From Candidatus Binatia bacterium (lineage in GTDB: Bacteria; Desulfobacterota; Binatia; UBA9968; JAJDTQ01): a stretch of 64,000 nt of DNA. Where the stretch lies: the NCBI GenBank assembly GCA_951813575.1, contig OX638375.1:2495042-2559041 (forward strand), given 5' to 3'. The notes under the pieces were generated by a model that had not been told where the DNA came from, did not search any database, and saw nothing but the letters and a program-made list of their open reading frames with translations. Each line of letters starts with the position of its first letter. The stretch's first letter is position 1. The translations under genes were made by a program, and so were the position numbers. Shown here piece after piece: positions 24,883 through 33,769 of the stretch.

Positions 24883-26172
24883 TCAATTCCCCCCGTGTTG
24901 CCGGCGGCTTTCGCCTTCGTTGAGCGTCTTCTCCACCATCGACCTCAGAGTCGTCTGCTGGTTGACGCCGCCGCGGCGAGAAACGCCGTGACGATGGGAA
25001 AAGATGGAGGGCGTGTCGAATATGAGCGACCGGGGATTGGCCTCCCTCGTGTGGTCACGCTCCGCTTGTGGACGGTGGAAGCGGCCCTCGATCAACGGCT
25101 TGTCGGCCGTGACGCTCTCCAGGGCATGCACGTTCAGCGGCATGGTCGATCTCGACAATCGCTCGCCGGGAGCGGCGAGCGAAGGCGGCGTCTGCGCCGC
25201 GACCGCCGTCGGGGGGACTCCCGCCGCGCCGTCGATCATGTTGATGTCGATGTTCGACGCCGTGCCCGGGTTGACAACCGACAGGCTCGCCTCGGCGAAG
25301 ATCGTGCGCATCCGTTGCCAGTAACGCGTGATGGCAACCTGTTTCGGGTTTTTCCTGTATTCGGCCAACAAGTCCCTGAAGACCGTCGCGCTGCTGCGCG
25401 CCTGAACGACCCGCGCCCGGGCGTTGGCCCTGGCATTCATCACCAGTGCTTCGGCCTGGCCCTTGCTGCGCGCAAGCAGTTGCTCTTTCTTGCGATTTGC
25501 CACGCTCACGACTTCTTCTCGCTCCGCGATGGCATCGTTGACGTCCCGGAACGCCTGGAGTGTCTCCTGGATCGGGCGCACGTTGACGATGTTGAGCGAG
25601 ACGATCTCGAGACCGAAATCCAGCGCTTCGAGGCGCTGGACCACGTCTTCAAGCAGATGTTGTTGAATGACGTCGCGATTCGAGGTGAAGATCAGGTCGA
25701 TGAAGTTCTGCCCGAGGATATTGATCAGTTCCTCGCGAACCAACGCGGTGAGCAGCGTGACGGGGTCGGCGGACGCGAACAGGTAAGCCCTCAGGTTGTC
25801 GATCTTGTACTGGACGACGACGTCGGCCTCGATAAGGTTGGTGTCTCCGGTCAGGATGGTGAAGTTCTTTTGATTGCCTTTCGTGCTCGATACCTCATGC
25901 CCGAGGATCCTCTTGACCTTTCGAATATGCATCCGCTCGATGAGCGGAACGGCGTAACCCAGCCCCGGACCGACCTGTGCATCGACCACTCTCCCGAAAC
26001 GGGTGCGCACGCCCCGTTGCTCTTTCTTGACGACGTAGAAGCCGGTGAGCAGAACGCCGAGGATGGCGATGGCCACAAGGATCGCGAGGATCTTCCTGTA
26101 GCGCCCCTCAAGGAAGTCGAAGGCGGCGTAAATGGCTCGCGTGCTCGGAGGCAAGGATTGTGGCTCGCTCAT
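24883..26172 (-). CDS. HflK-like SPFH membrane protein (second cassette)
   Basis: A 429-residue SPFH protein. A cytoplasmic N-terminal stretch of about 27 residues precedes one membrane helix (about 28-48, ILAILVAIAILGVLLTGFYV). The band-7 domain follows (KKEQRGVRTRFGRVV, VGPGLGYAVPL), then the HflK-like segment GDTNLIEADVVVQYKI and a coiled coil (about 205-275). The last 120 residues are low-complexity and polar, with several His and Arg, unlike ordinary HflK. It sits 14 bp downstream of the HflC-like gene and 4 bp before the binding-protein gene. Confidence 0.9.
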   Translation of the reverse strand: MSEPQSLPPSTRAIYAAFDFLEGRYRKILAILVAIAILGVLLTGFYVVKKEQRGVRTRFGRVVDAQVGPGLGYAVPLIERMHIRKVKRILGHEVSSTKGNQKNFTILTGDTNLIEADVVVQYKIDNLRAYLFASADPVTLLTALVREELINILGQNFIDLIFTSNRDVIQQHLLEDVVQRLEALDFGLEIVSLNIVNVRPIQETLQAFRDVNDAIAEREEVVSVANRKKEQLLARSKGQAEALVMNARANARARVVQARSSATVFRDLLAEYRKNPKQVAITRYWQRMRTIFAEASLSVVNPGTASNIDINMIDGAAGVPPTAVAAQTPPSLAAPGERLSRSTMPLNVHALESVTADKPLIEGRFHRPQAERDHTREANPRSLIFDTPSIFSHRHGVSRRGGVNQQTTLRSMVEKTLNEGESRRQHGGN

Positions 26173-26186
26173 CGGATGAATCCGCC

Positions 26187-27080
26187 CTACTGCGGTATTT
26201 CCTTGCTGTCGAGATATTTGAACAGCTCGTTGTCCGCGGGCAGCATGAGGGTCGTGTTACTGTCGATGATCCGGTCATAGCTGTCGAGCGCGCGGAGGAA
26301 CTTGTAGAACTCCGGATCCTCCTCGTAGGCCTTGCCGAGCAACGCCATCGCCTCGGCTTCCGCCTTTCCGAGAATGGCGGTCGCCTCCGCGTGGGCGTCA
26401 GCCATGAGCTTCTCGTGCTCGTTGATGGCACGGGCCTCGATGCGGATCGCCATCTCCTCCCCCTCGCTGCGATAGCGGGCGGCGATGCGGGCGCGTTCGG
26501 AGATCATCCGTTGAACCACGCTCGGCCGGTTCGACGCCGGCAAAGTGTACTCCACGATTCCCGTCCGCAGCACGTCGATGCCGTAATCCTTCTTCGCGAC
26601 GGGCGCGATCAGCGCCTGAATCCTGTTGGCTGCCGCGGTCAGATTCTCGTGCTCCAGCCCCAGGCTAATGAAGGCGTCCTGGGCCTCGTTGCTGATGACG
26701 ATGCCGCTGCTCGACAGGTAGAGGTCCTTGAGTCGCTGGATGGCGTTCTGGCCGGTCCGGATCGCCTCGACGTAGAGGATGGGGTCCCGGACGCGCCACA
26801 GCAGATATCCGTCGACATGAACGCTCTTCTGGTCTTCCGTGATCAATTCCTGTGTCAGCCCGGTCATGGCGTGAATACGCCGATCCACCTTGTATATCCT
26901 GGATATCGGCCGGGGCCATTTCAGATGGAGTCCGGGTTGCCTGACGGGAGGCGAGATCTTCCCGAAGTGGGTCAACACGCCCTGCTGCGTCTCGTCGATC
27001 ATGTAGAAGGAATCGTACGCTATGACGAGCAGGACGATCGCGGCAATGGACGCAGCGACTCTCCTTGATTTCGAGGTCAT
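26187..27080 (-). CDS. HflC-like SPFH membrane protein (second cassette)
   Basis: A 297-residue SPFH protein with an N-terminal helix (8-24), band-7 domain (DETQQGVLTHFGKIS, QPGLHLKWPRP) and the HflC-type segment MISERARIAARYRSEGEEMA leading into a Glu/Ala-rich coiled coil. Its start overlaps the stop of the permease-SPFH fusion by ATGA, so translation is coupled. It corresponds to the gene at 17007 in the first cassette, with clear divergence between the two. Confidence 0.9.
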   Translation of the reverse strand: MTSKSRRVAASIAAIVLLVIAYDSFYMIDETQQGVLTHFGKISPPVRQPGLHLKWPRPISRIYKVDRRIHAMTGLTQELITEDQKSVHVDGYLLWRVRDPILYVEAIRTGQNAIQRLKDLYLSSSGIVISNEAQDAFISLGLEHENLTAAANRIQALIAPVAKKDYGIDVLRTGIVEYTLPASNRPSVVQRMISERARIAARYRSEGEEMAIRIEARAINEHEKLMADAHAEATAILGKAEAEAMALLGKAYEEDPEFYKFLRALDSYDRIIDSNTTLMLPADNELFKYLDSKEIPQ

Positions 27081-29695
27081 TTCGCTTCTCCCCGCTTCTC
27101 TCCCGATTTCTCCGGCTGCTGATGGCCCGCGTTCCCTTCACCTTGGGCGCTGGCGACTTTCCGGGATTTTTCCGGCTTCCCCTTGTCGCCGATCTTTTCA
27201 CCGCGGTCCTGAGGGCCGGCCGGGGTCTTCCGCTTGTCCTTCTCGCCAGGGGTCATGCTCTTGGCGGATTCTTTGGGGGTTTTCTCCTCGGCAGTCCCCT
27301 TGCGATGGCCCATGCTGTCGCCCGGTCGGTTCTCGCCGTGCGCCGGACGCATGTGTCTATTAACCGTCGCCGATTTTCTCTTCCACAGCGCGACTTTCGC
27401 CAGACGGTCCTTGTTGGGAACGATGATTTTTGGATTGTGGGAAAGCGCGATTTCCAGCTTCTCGCGCCACAGCATGTTCCGAAGCACATCCGGCGAGACT
27501 TGCATGGCCTTCGCCACCCTCCGGATCGCATCGGCTTCCGCGCCCGATGTCGCAACCCGCGAATACGCCTGGCCGGCCGCCTGCTTCACCTCGTAGTCGG
27601 CATTGCCGTGCGCCTGGGGAATCATCGACACCAGGAGCCGCTGCGCGTTGACGATGATCCGCTCCTTCTCCTCCTGCGCGCTGGATACCTCTCGGAATGC
27701 GCTTATGGTCTCGGCCACGGGGCGGATGTCCGACAGACTCGCCTTGACCAGTTCGACACTCTCGAACACCGAGGGCCTCGCGTCCTGTCCCGAATCCCTC
27801 CCCTGGAACAAGGCGCTGACGTGCCTTTCGAGGGTTTCGCGATGGACGGTAAGCAACTGCTCCAGAGGTCTGGCGGATACGAAGGAACGCACATGGTCCC
27901 GGACCGCGTCCCGGATGAGGCTTGGCGCGTCGGTGATCCGGTAGTGGTACGTATACGGGTCTCTCACGCGATACTGCACGTTGACGGTGAGGGAAACGAG
28001 GTTCAGGTCGCCGGCCACGAATTCCCGTGGTTCCCCGCCCATCATGGACTTCACTTCCCGGACCGGCCACTTGTCGATACGGGCGAAGGGCGGGGGAGCG
28101 AGGTAGTGCAGTCCCGGCTGCAGGTCCTTCCAGTAGACCTTGCCGAAAAGGCGGCCGTAGCCCACCGAGCCCGGGGGCACGACCGCAAAACCGTTGGCCA
28201 GGTAGACAGCGACGATCAAGGCGAGGACCGTCAAGCCCAGAGGCGTTTTGGGGGAGATGGCGCCCAGCGCGGGACGGCCCCGGCTCAGTCGCGTCCACGT
28301 CCGCACCAAGGGTTCGGACATGTTGCGGACGTTCTTCGTCAAATCCGACCAGCCGGTTCGCAGGGCGCCGGCGCGGAACCGCCAGACGACCAGGACGATG
28401 AAGGCGAAGGTGCTCACGTACTGTAGAAAGAGGATGTTCGGCGAGGTCGAGGCGGCCAGGTTCAAGGGCAGCGTCAGGGCGGCGGCGGCCATCAAGACGT
28501 CCACGATGACGGCCACGATGACGGTCACCACGATGACCACGGTGACATAGACGGACGCGAAGCGCGTGCCGAACTGGTGCATGATGACCGCGATGGTTCC
28601 CGAATTCGTGGCCGGGCCCGTCATGAGAAAGATCAGCGCCGCTCCCGGACTGAAGCCCTTGGCCACCAGCGCGGCGGCGATCGGCGTGCTTGCGGAGGCG
28701 CAAATGTAAAGCGGAACGCCGATCAGGACCATGATCGGGTAGGACGCCCACTGGGCGTATTCGCTGTCCATCAGGGTGTCGGGAATCGCCAGGTAGAGCA
28801 GGCCTCCCACGGCGACGCCGAAGAGCAGCGAGAACAGGATGTCGTCGGCGATTTCCACGAAACCGTAGTGAAAGATGTGCCTGACGATCGTCTTGAAGCT
28901 GGGCAGGTTGTACCCCGTGGGCAGTTCGACGTTCGGAGCGGCGAGCGGCTCGTCCTCGGCGGCCAACTCCTCGCGATAGAACTCCGGCTTGACCCAGAAC
29001 GTGATCCTCCGGCTGGCGATTTTCGCCAGGAGCGCTCTGAAGCCGTACCTCATGGCGATTTTCAGTTGTGAAGGGCTGATGCAGCAGTCGTCTTCGCTTG
29101 GAATGAGATGTTCGTGCGGGCCGTGATCGTGGTCATGGTCGTGATCATGGCTGTCGTCGTGCTCTTCCTTCACGGTGCCGTTGTCGCCTCTGATGAGACC
29201 GATGCAGAAAATGCCGGCTACGACCGCGGTGATGAAGCTGATGACGGGTCGAACGATGGCCGCCACCCATCCGAAGAAGGCGTTGGTGACGAGAATCGAA
29301 TCCGCTCCCGTTTCGGGAGCGGTGATAAGGAAAGACATGCAGGAAGAGCGGGAGGCCCCCTTCCGCCGCATCTCGGTGACCACCGGCACCACCGAGCAAC
29401 TGCAAAGCGGCACGGGCACGCCGACGGCCGCGCTGACGCTTACCGACTTCAGACTGTCGTCACGAAGCCACCGGAAAACCGCCTGGCGGGATATGAAGAC
29501 GTGAAACAGTCCCGAAAGGAACAGCCCGAGCAGGAGCATGGGCGACAACAGAAGCAACGACATCCACAGGAAGTGGAAAAACTCGGCCAGCAGGCTCCAC
29601 ATTTGTATCACCACTTCGAACCACCAATCGTCCTCCGGACGGAGGAAACACGACACCAATGATTCCGTGGACAGACTTGCCAAGAATGCGTGCAA
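27077..29695 (-). CDS. Metal permease-SPFH fusion with His-rich loop (second cassette)
   Basis: An 872-residue fusion paralogous to the one at 14900. The permease part has GVPVPLCSCSVVP (C98, C100), TAPETGADS (126-133) and ASASTPIAAALVAKG/GPATNSGT (333-367). Its loop at 178-196 is strikingly His-rich (nine His, mostly in HD repeats), followed by two Cys near 204. A helix at 486-502 leads into the SPFH domain (503-680). Residues 775-872 form a Lys/Glu/Gly-rich disordered tail absent from the first copy. The longest frame starts with TTG at 29695; ATG at 29602 (residue 32) is an alternative, and a reverse-strand TATAGT at 29701-29706 would put transcription start close to the TTG. Confidence 0.88.
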   Translation of the reverse strand: MHAFLASLSTESLVSCFLRPEDDWWFEVVIQMWSLLAEFFHFLWMSLLLLSPMLLLGLFLSGLFHVFISRQAVFRWLRDDSLKSVSVSAAVGVPVPLCSCSVVPVVTEMRRKGASRSSCMSFLITAPETGADSILVTNAFFGWVAAIVRPVISFITAVVAGIFCIGLIRGDNGTVKEEHDDSHDHDHDHDHGPHEHLIPSEDDCCISPSQLKIAMRYGFRALLAKIASRRITFWVKPEFYREELAAEDEPLAAPNVELPTGYNLPSFKTIVRHIFHYGFVEIADDILFSLLFGVAVGGLLYLAIPDTLMDSEYAQWASYPIMVLIGVPLYICASASTPIAAALVAKGFSPGAALIFLMTGPATNSGTIAVIMHQFGTRFASVYVTVVIVVTVIVAVIVDVLMAAAALTLPLNLAASTSPNILFLQYVSTFAFIVLVVWRFRAGALRTGWSDLTKNVRNMSEPLVRTWTRLSRGRPALGAISPKTPLGLTVLALIVAVYLANGFAVVPPGSVGYGRLFGKVYWKDLQPGLHYLAPPPFARIDKWPVREVKSMMGGEPREFVAGDLNLVSLTVNVQYRVRDPYTYHYRITDAPSLIRDAVRDHVRSFVSARPLEQLLTVHRETLERHVSALFQGRDSGQDARPSVFESVELVKASLSDIRPVAETISAFREVSSAQEEKERIIVNAQRLLVSMIPQAHGNADYEVKQAAGQAYSRVATSGAEADAIRRVAKAMQVSPDVLRNMLWREKLEIALSHNPKIIVPNKDRLAKVALWKRKSATVNRHMRPAHGENRPGDSMGHRKGTAEEKTPKESAKSMTPGEKDKRKTPAGPQDRGEKIGDKGKPEKSRKVASAQGEGNAGHQQPEKSGEKRGEAK

Positions 29696-29733
29696 GCTAC
29701 ACTATAGCGTTTCCGGGGTGTTGGCAAACTAAA

Positions 29734-29762
29734 TTTTCATAACAAAAACAGGCTCTTATGAT
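29734..29762 (+). promoter_or_regulatory. Sigma70-type promoter for the Na/Pi cotransporter
   Basis: TTTTCA (29734-29739) and TATGAT (29757-29762) are separated by 17 bases in a conspicuously A+T-rich stretch between divergent genes. A GATAATGAG sequence overlapping the -10 recalls part of a Fur box but does not complete one. Confidence 0.55.
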
Positions 29763-29841
29763 AATGAGTTGTCGTTTTCTAAAACACCCGATCGCTTGAG
29801 GAGAACGTGGGCACAACAGGTACATGTTGGAGGTGACTGCA

Positions 29842-31011
29842 ATGAACGGCGAACGAGAAGGCAGAGAGAGCGCTGAATCATCCGGAGCGCGGACTCCCGT
29901 GGTTGCCTGGTGCACGGTCGCCGTGATGATCTACCTGCTGCTGTTGGCCGTCGATTTGATCAACCATGGCTTCAAACAGGCGACCGGCGGCGGCGAGAGC
30001 GCGCAGGCGCTGTTCGCCTTCGCCACGAACCCGTTCATGGGCGTCGTGCTGGGCGGTCTGGTCACGGCGCTCGTACAATCGTCGAGCACCGTCACGTCGA
30101 TCATCGTCGGAATGGTGGCGGGGGGGCTGCCCGTCTCCGTCGCGATCCCCATGGTGATGGGCGCGAACCTCGGCACGACGATCACCAACACCCTGGTCAG
30201 CTTCGGCCACGTGGGCAATCGTGACGAGTTCCGGCGCGCGTTCGCGGCGGCCACGGTGCACGATGGTTTCAATCTCCTGAGCATTGCCATCTTCCTGCCG
30301 CTGGAGATGGCGTTCGGCGTTCTGGAACGCCTGAGCGGGGCCCTTGTGGGTGCGGCGAAGCTGATGGGCCCCCACAACCTGGAGGGGCTGGACTTCGTGG
30401 AAGCCATCGTCGAGCCGGCCAGCGATCTCATCGAGTTCGTGTTGTCTCCGCTTCCGGAGCATTGGGCCGGCGTCGCGCTGATCGTACTGGGTGTGGGCCT
30501 CATCCTGGTGGCGATCATCCGGCTGAGCGTCGCGCTCAGGGCGGTCATGGTCGGAAAGGCGAGTCAACTCCTGCACGCCTCCGTCGGGCGGGGACCCATC
30601 TCGGGCATCGTGTCCGGGACGGTGGTGACCGTAGTGGTTCAATCCTCCTCGACGACCACCAGCCTGATGGTGCCCCTGGCTGGCAGCGGCGTGTTCCAAT
30701 TGCGTGAAGTGTATCCGTTCACCCTCGGCGCCAACATCGGCACCACGATCACCGCGTTGCTGGCAGCGACGGTGACCGCCAGCGGCAACCTCGAGACCGC
30801 CCTGCAGATCGCGCTGGCGCACTTGCTCTACAACCTGCTGGGCGTTGTCGTGATCTACGGGATACCCTGGCTGCGGACGCTGCCGATGCTGGGGGCGGAG
30901 TGGCTCGCCCGCGTCGGGAGCGAACGCAAAGGATTGGCGATCGCCTATACCCTCGGAGTGTTTTTCGTCGTTCCGGGCGTTTTGGCCTTTGTCGGCACGC
31001 GGTTGTTTTGA
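29842..31011 (+). CDS. Na/Pi cotransporter family protein
   Basis: A 389-residue membrane protein of the Na+/phosphate symporter family (PF02690, NptA/YjbB-like). Both inverted repeats carry the diagnostic QSSS motif: VQSSSTVTS and VQSSSTTTS, each followed by GANxGTTIT. The start at 29842 is preferred over an in-frame ATG at 29824 because GGAGGTGA lies 5 bases before it. It lacks the cytoplasmic PhoU-like domain of some relatives. It diverges from the second permease-SPFH cassette and shares the A+T-rich intergenic region with it. Confidence 0.92.
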   Translation: MNGEREGRESAESSGARTPVVAWCTVAVMIYLLLLAVDLINHGFKQATGGGESAQALFAFATNPFMGVVLGGLVTALVQSSSTVTSIIVGMVAGGLPVSVAIPMVMGANLGTTITNTLVSFGHVGNRDEFRRAFAAATVHDGFNLLSIAIFLPLEMAFGVLERLSGALVGAAKLMGPHNLEGLDFVEAIVEPASDLIEFVLSPLPEHWAGVALIVLGVGLILVAIIRLSVALRAVMVGKASQLLHASVGRGPISGIVSGTVVTVVVQSSSTTTSLMVPLAGSGVFQLREVYPFTLGANIGTTITALLAATVTASGNLETALQIALAHLLYNLLGVVVIYGIPWLRTLPMLGAEWLARVGSERKGLAIAYTLGVFFVVPGVLAFVGTRLF

Positions 31012-31148
31012 GAAAACGCTTCACCGGCGACAACGTTTCGAGGCGGGCGCCGTCTCGCACCACAGCCCCATCACAGAGGCCACAGCATCATCACGGACGT
31101 CACAGCCTCAACACGGACCCCGTACCGTCACCCCTGGACTTGCCTTCC

Positions 31149-31216
31149 CGTCACCCCGGGCTTGACCCGGGGTCCAGAGGAGGACGCCTGGACCCCGGGT
31201 CAAGCCCGGGGTGACG
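31149..31216. repeat. Perfect 28-bp inverted repeat (second REP-like family)
   Basis: Arms 31149-31176 and 31189-31216 are exact reverse complements, beginning CGTCACCCCGGGCTTGACCC, with a 12-bp spacer. The element lies between convergent genes and could also act as a bidirectional terminator. A diverged copy is at 60334-60404 and a fragment near 57385. Upstream (31060-31135) are loose repeats of CACAGCC/CATCACGGA. Confidence 0.85.
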
Positions 31217-31230
31217 CAATCGCGGTGACG

Positions 31231-32697
31231 TCAGGCACGCCGGAGTTCCCCCGCGGCGTTGCGGCCGGCGATGCGGCCGAAGGCCAGCACCTCGGTGAGG
31301 TTGCTGGCGCCGGGGTAGTTCTGGGACCACATGGAGCCCAGTTCGCCGGCGCCATACAGGCCCTGGATGGGATGGCCCCAGGCGTTCAGCACCTGGGCGC
31401 GGGCGTTGCGGCGCGGGCCGCCCTGGGTGTTGAACAGGCTCGGCCACAGGGCGGCGCCATAGAGCGGCGGGTGCTCAAGCGGCCGCAGGGTATCGGGGGT
31501 GCGGCCCAATGCTTCATCCCGCCCTTGGGCGCAGGCCCGGTTGTATTCACCCACGGTCCGTTCCAGCGCGGCCGGGTCGAGACCGAGGGCCGCGGCCAGC
31601 GCGGCCGGCGTGGCGCCCGTCTTGATCCAGCCTTTTTTCACCTCGGCGGCGTTGTCGTCGCTCCAGCGGTAGTGTTCGGCGACGGCGCCCCGGCCGGTGT
31701 TGGCCACCGGCCCCACCTTCCGCGTTGCTTCGTCGAACACCACGAAGCAGGGCACCCGGGGCCGCTCCATGGTCTCCAGGTCCAGCTCCGTCACCAGCGA
31801 GCCCACGGCGTGGGCGTCCATGGCGGTTTCGTCCACGAAACGGCGCGCGTTCCGGTCCACGTAGATGAACCCCGGCCCCGGCATGGCGTGGATGACGGCG
31901 CCGTCGAAGCCGTCCACGCGGTAGCCGAAACCCGCGGCCACGGCGTTCATGTGCCACAGGGCGGCGCCCGCGTCCAATGCAAGGCGGATGCCGTCGCCGG
32001 TGTGACCGGACGCGCCCAGGGACCAGAACCGCTGCCCCAGGAACTGGAGCTGCATGTCGGGGTCCCACTCGTAGCCGCCGCAGGCGAGGATCACCGCCTT
32101 GCGCGCCTGGATCGCGATCTCCTCGCCGCCCCGGCGTGCCGTGAGTCCTGTGACCGCGCCGTCGCCGTCCCGCAGCAGCCGGACGGCCGGGCACTCGAAC
32201 AGCACCGGAATGCAGCGCTCGTCGACGTTTCGGTCGAGCAGCTCCCAGAGGTCGCGGCCGTTGGCGGTGATCTCGCCTTTCACGCGGAGCCGGGGGCCGA
32301 CGCCGTCCGCGCCGGGCTGCTCCGGCGAGGCGGCGCCGGTGGGATAGACGGGATAGCTCGCGGGCGCGGCCTGAAGAGGGTCCACCACCACCTCGCCCCC
32401 GAGGGAGCGCAGCCAGGGCTCGTTGTCGTGGCTCTCGCGCACCAGCGTCTCGATGACGTCTGGGCCGGTCGCGCCGCCGCACAGGAAGGCGATGTGCTCC
32501 ACCGCCCGTTCCACCGCGCCGAAGGTACGGACCGAGCCGGCGGAGAGCCGGGTGTTGCCGCCGCCCGCGACGGCCTTCTCCACGATCAGCACCTTGGCGC
32601 CGAGGTCGGCGGCGGTGATGGCCGCGACCGCGCCGGCGCCGCCGTAGCCCACCACGGCCACGTCGGTTTCGCGCGAAGAGACGAGGGCTTTGCTCAT
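31231..32697 (-). CDS. FAD-dependent oxidoreductase (fumarate reductase/ketosteroid dehydrogenase type)
   Basis: A 488-residue flavoprotein of the FAD_binding_2 family. The N-terminal dinucleotide fold reads VAVVGYGGAGAVAAITAADLGAKVLIVEKA. The C-terminal FAD segment is GLYGAGELGS...GASNLTEVLAFGRIAGR. Relatives reduce or dehydrogenate conjugated C-C bonds in fumarate, ketosteroids or similar compounds. It is the last gene of a reverse-strand operon with the nitrilase-type amidase (14 bp upstream) and the deacetylase-like enzyme, pointing to a shared catabolic route. The substrate is unknown. Confidence 0.88.
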   Translation of the reverse strand: MSKALVSSRETDVAVVGYGGAGAVAAITAADLGAKVLIVEKAVAGGGNTRLSAGSVRTFGAVERAVEHIAFLCGGATGPDVIETLVRESHDNEPWLRSLGGEVVVDPLQAAPASYPVYPTGAASPEQPGADGVGPRLRVKGEITANGRDLWELLDRNVDERCIPVLFECPAVRLLRDGDGAVTGLTARRGGEEIAIQARKAVILACGGYEWDPDMQLQFLGQRFWSLGASGHTGDGIRLALDAGAALWHMNAVAAGFGYRVDGFDGAVIHAMPGPGFIYVDRNARRFVDETAMDAHAVGSLVTELDLETMERPRVPCFVVFDEATRKVGPVANTGRGAVAEHYRWSDDNAAEVKKGWIKTGATPAALAAALGLDPAALERTVGEYNRACAQGRDEALGRTPDTLRPLEHPPLYGAALWPSLFNTQGGPRRNARAQVLNAWGHPIQGLYGAGELGSMWSQNYPGASNLTEVLAFGRIAGRNAAGELRRA

Positions 32698-32710
32698 TCC
32701 GGCTCTACCA

Positions 32711-33760
32711 TCATTCGGGCTTTACCAGGCGCCCTTCCTGCACCAGCCGTTCGATGATCTTGCGCGCCTCGGCGCGGGTCTCGACGGTGTCTTGCAGGTT
32801 ACGGTCGCGCCAGCCGTCGTTGGGCCAGCGGTTGGCCTTGGCGTAGACGGGGGCGTACATGTCGCTGCGCAACTCGATCAGGAAGTTCCACACGTGGCCC
32901 GAGTCGGTCATGCGGGTGCGCTCCCAGCGCAGGTTGTCGATGTCCAACATGCCGGTGACCACCGCCTCGCCGGGAGCGTTGGCGGCGGACTGCACGTGGC
33001 CCATGTAGTCGATGACCTGGGTCATGCCGCGGTAGCCGCCGGTGGGGCGGTTGGAGCCGACGAAGGCGCCGCAGTTGACCGAGAGGAAGTAGCACAGGTT
33101 CTCGTAGGCGCGGGCGCGCCGGAGCACGTCCCAGGCCTCGCCCTCGGGCGCGTAGGGCTCGGCGGTGGGGTGGATAAGGACCTCGGCGCCGCGCAGCGCC
33201 AGGCAGCGGGCCATCTCCGGGAACACCACGTCGGTGCAGGTGAGGCAGCCCAGCCGGCCGATCTCGGTGTCCGCCACCGGGAACATGGCGTCCTCGCCGT
33301 ATCGTTCCGTGTACTCCGAGTAGACGTCGCCGGGTCCCGTATAGGTGGTGTTGAGATTGTTCGGGCCGTTGTTCTTCCGGTACTTGAGGATGATTTCGCC
33401 GTCCGGGTCGATGATGAAGCTCGTGTTGAAGAGGCGCCCGGGCCAGTCGTCGTCGCGCTCGTAGAGGTTGCCGACGATGTAGCAGCCGCGCTCCTTGGCC
33501 TTGCGGCCGATCTGGTCGGTGACGTCGCCCGGAATGGTCTCGGCCAGCGCCAGCCACTCGTCCACCGAGCGCGGCCGGTACTGGCCGATGATGCCGTACT
33601 CCGAGAAAACCGCAAGCTTCACGTCTCCGAGACGCAGCGCGGTCCAGTCCAGAAGCTCGAAGATGCGCCCGAGGTTCTCGTCGATGATCGCGTTGCGTTC
33701 TTTCGGTTCGACGATCACCCGGGTCTGTTGCTGAATCAACGCCACTCGATACGGTTTCAT
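32711..33760 (-). CDS. Carbon-nitrogen hydrolase (nitrilase superfamily)
   Basis: A 349-residue enzyme of the nitrilase/amidase superfamily. The catalytic triad is visible: Glu in AVFSEYG, Lys in LKYRKNN and Cys in CLTCTDVVFPEMARC. A second conserved Glu is in HPTAEPY. These enzymes cleave amide, carbamoyl or nitrile bonds. It lies 9 bp after the deacetylase-like gene and 14 bp before the FAD oxidoreductase gene, so all three are probably one transcript. Confidence 0.9.
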   Translation of the reverse strand: MKPYRVALIQQQTRVIVEPKERNAIIDENLGRIFELLDWTALRLGDVKLAVFSEYGIIGQYRPRSVDEWLALAETIPGDVTDQIGRKAKERGCYIVGNLYERDDDWPGRLFNTSFIIDPDGEIILKYRKNNGPNNLNTTYTGPGDVYSEYTERYGEDAMFPVADTEIGRLGCLTCTDVVFPEMARCLALRGAEVLIHPTAEPYAPEGEAWDVLRRARAYENLCYFLSVNCGAFVGSNRPTGGYRGMTQVIDYMGHVQSAANAPGEAVVTGMLDIDNLRWERTRMTDSGHVWNFLIELRSDMYAPVYAKANRWPNDGWRDRNLQDTVETRAEARKIIERLVQEGRLVKPE

Positions 33761-33769
33761 GAGGTCTCC

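Noticed and set aside
29755..29775. Fur box upstream of the Na/Pi cotransporter
   Set aside because: GATAATGA matches half of the consensus, but the other half (GTTGTCGTT) does not, and the match is explained by the -10 region.
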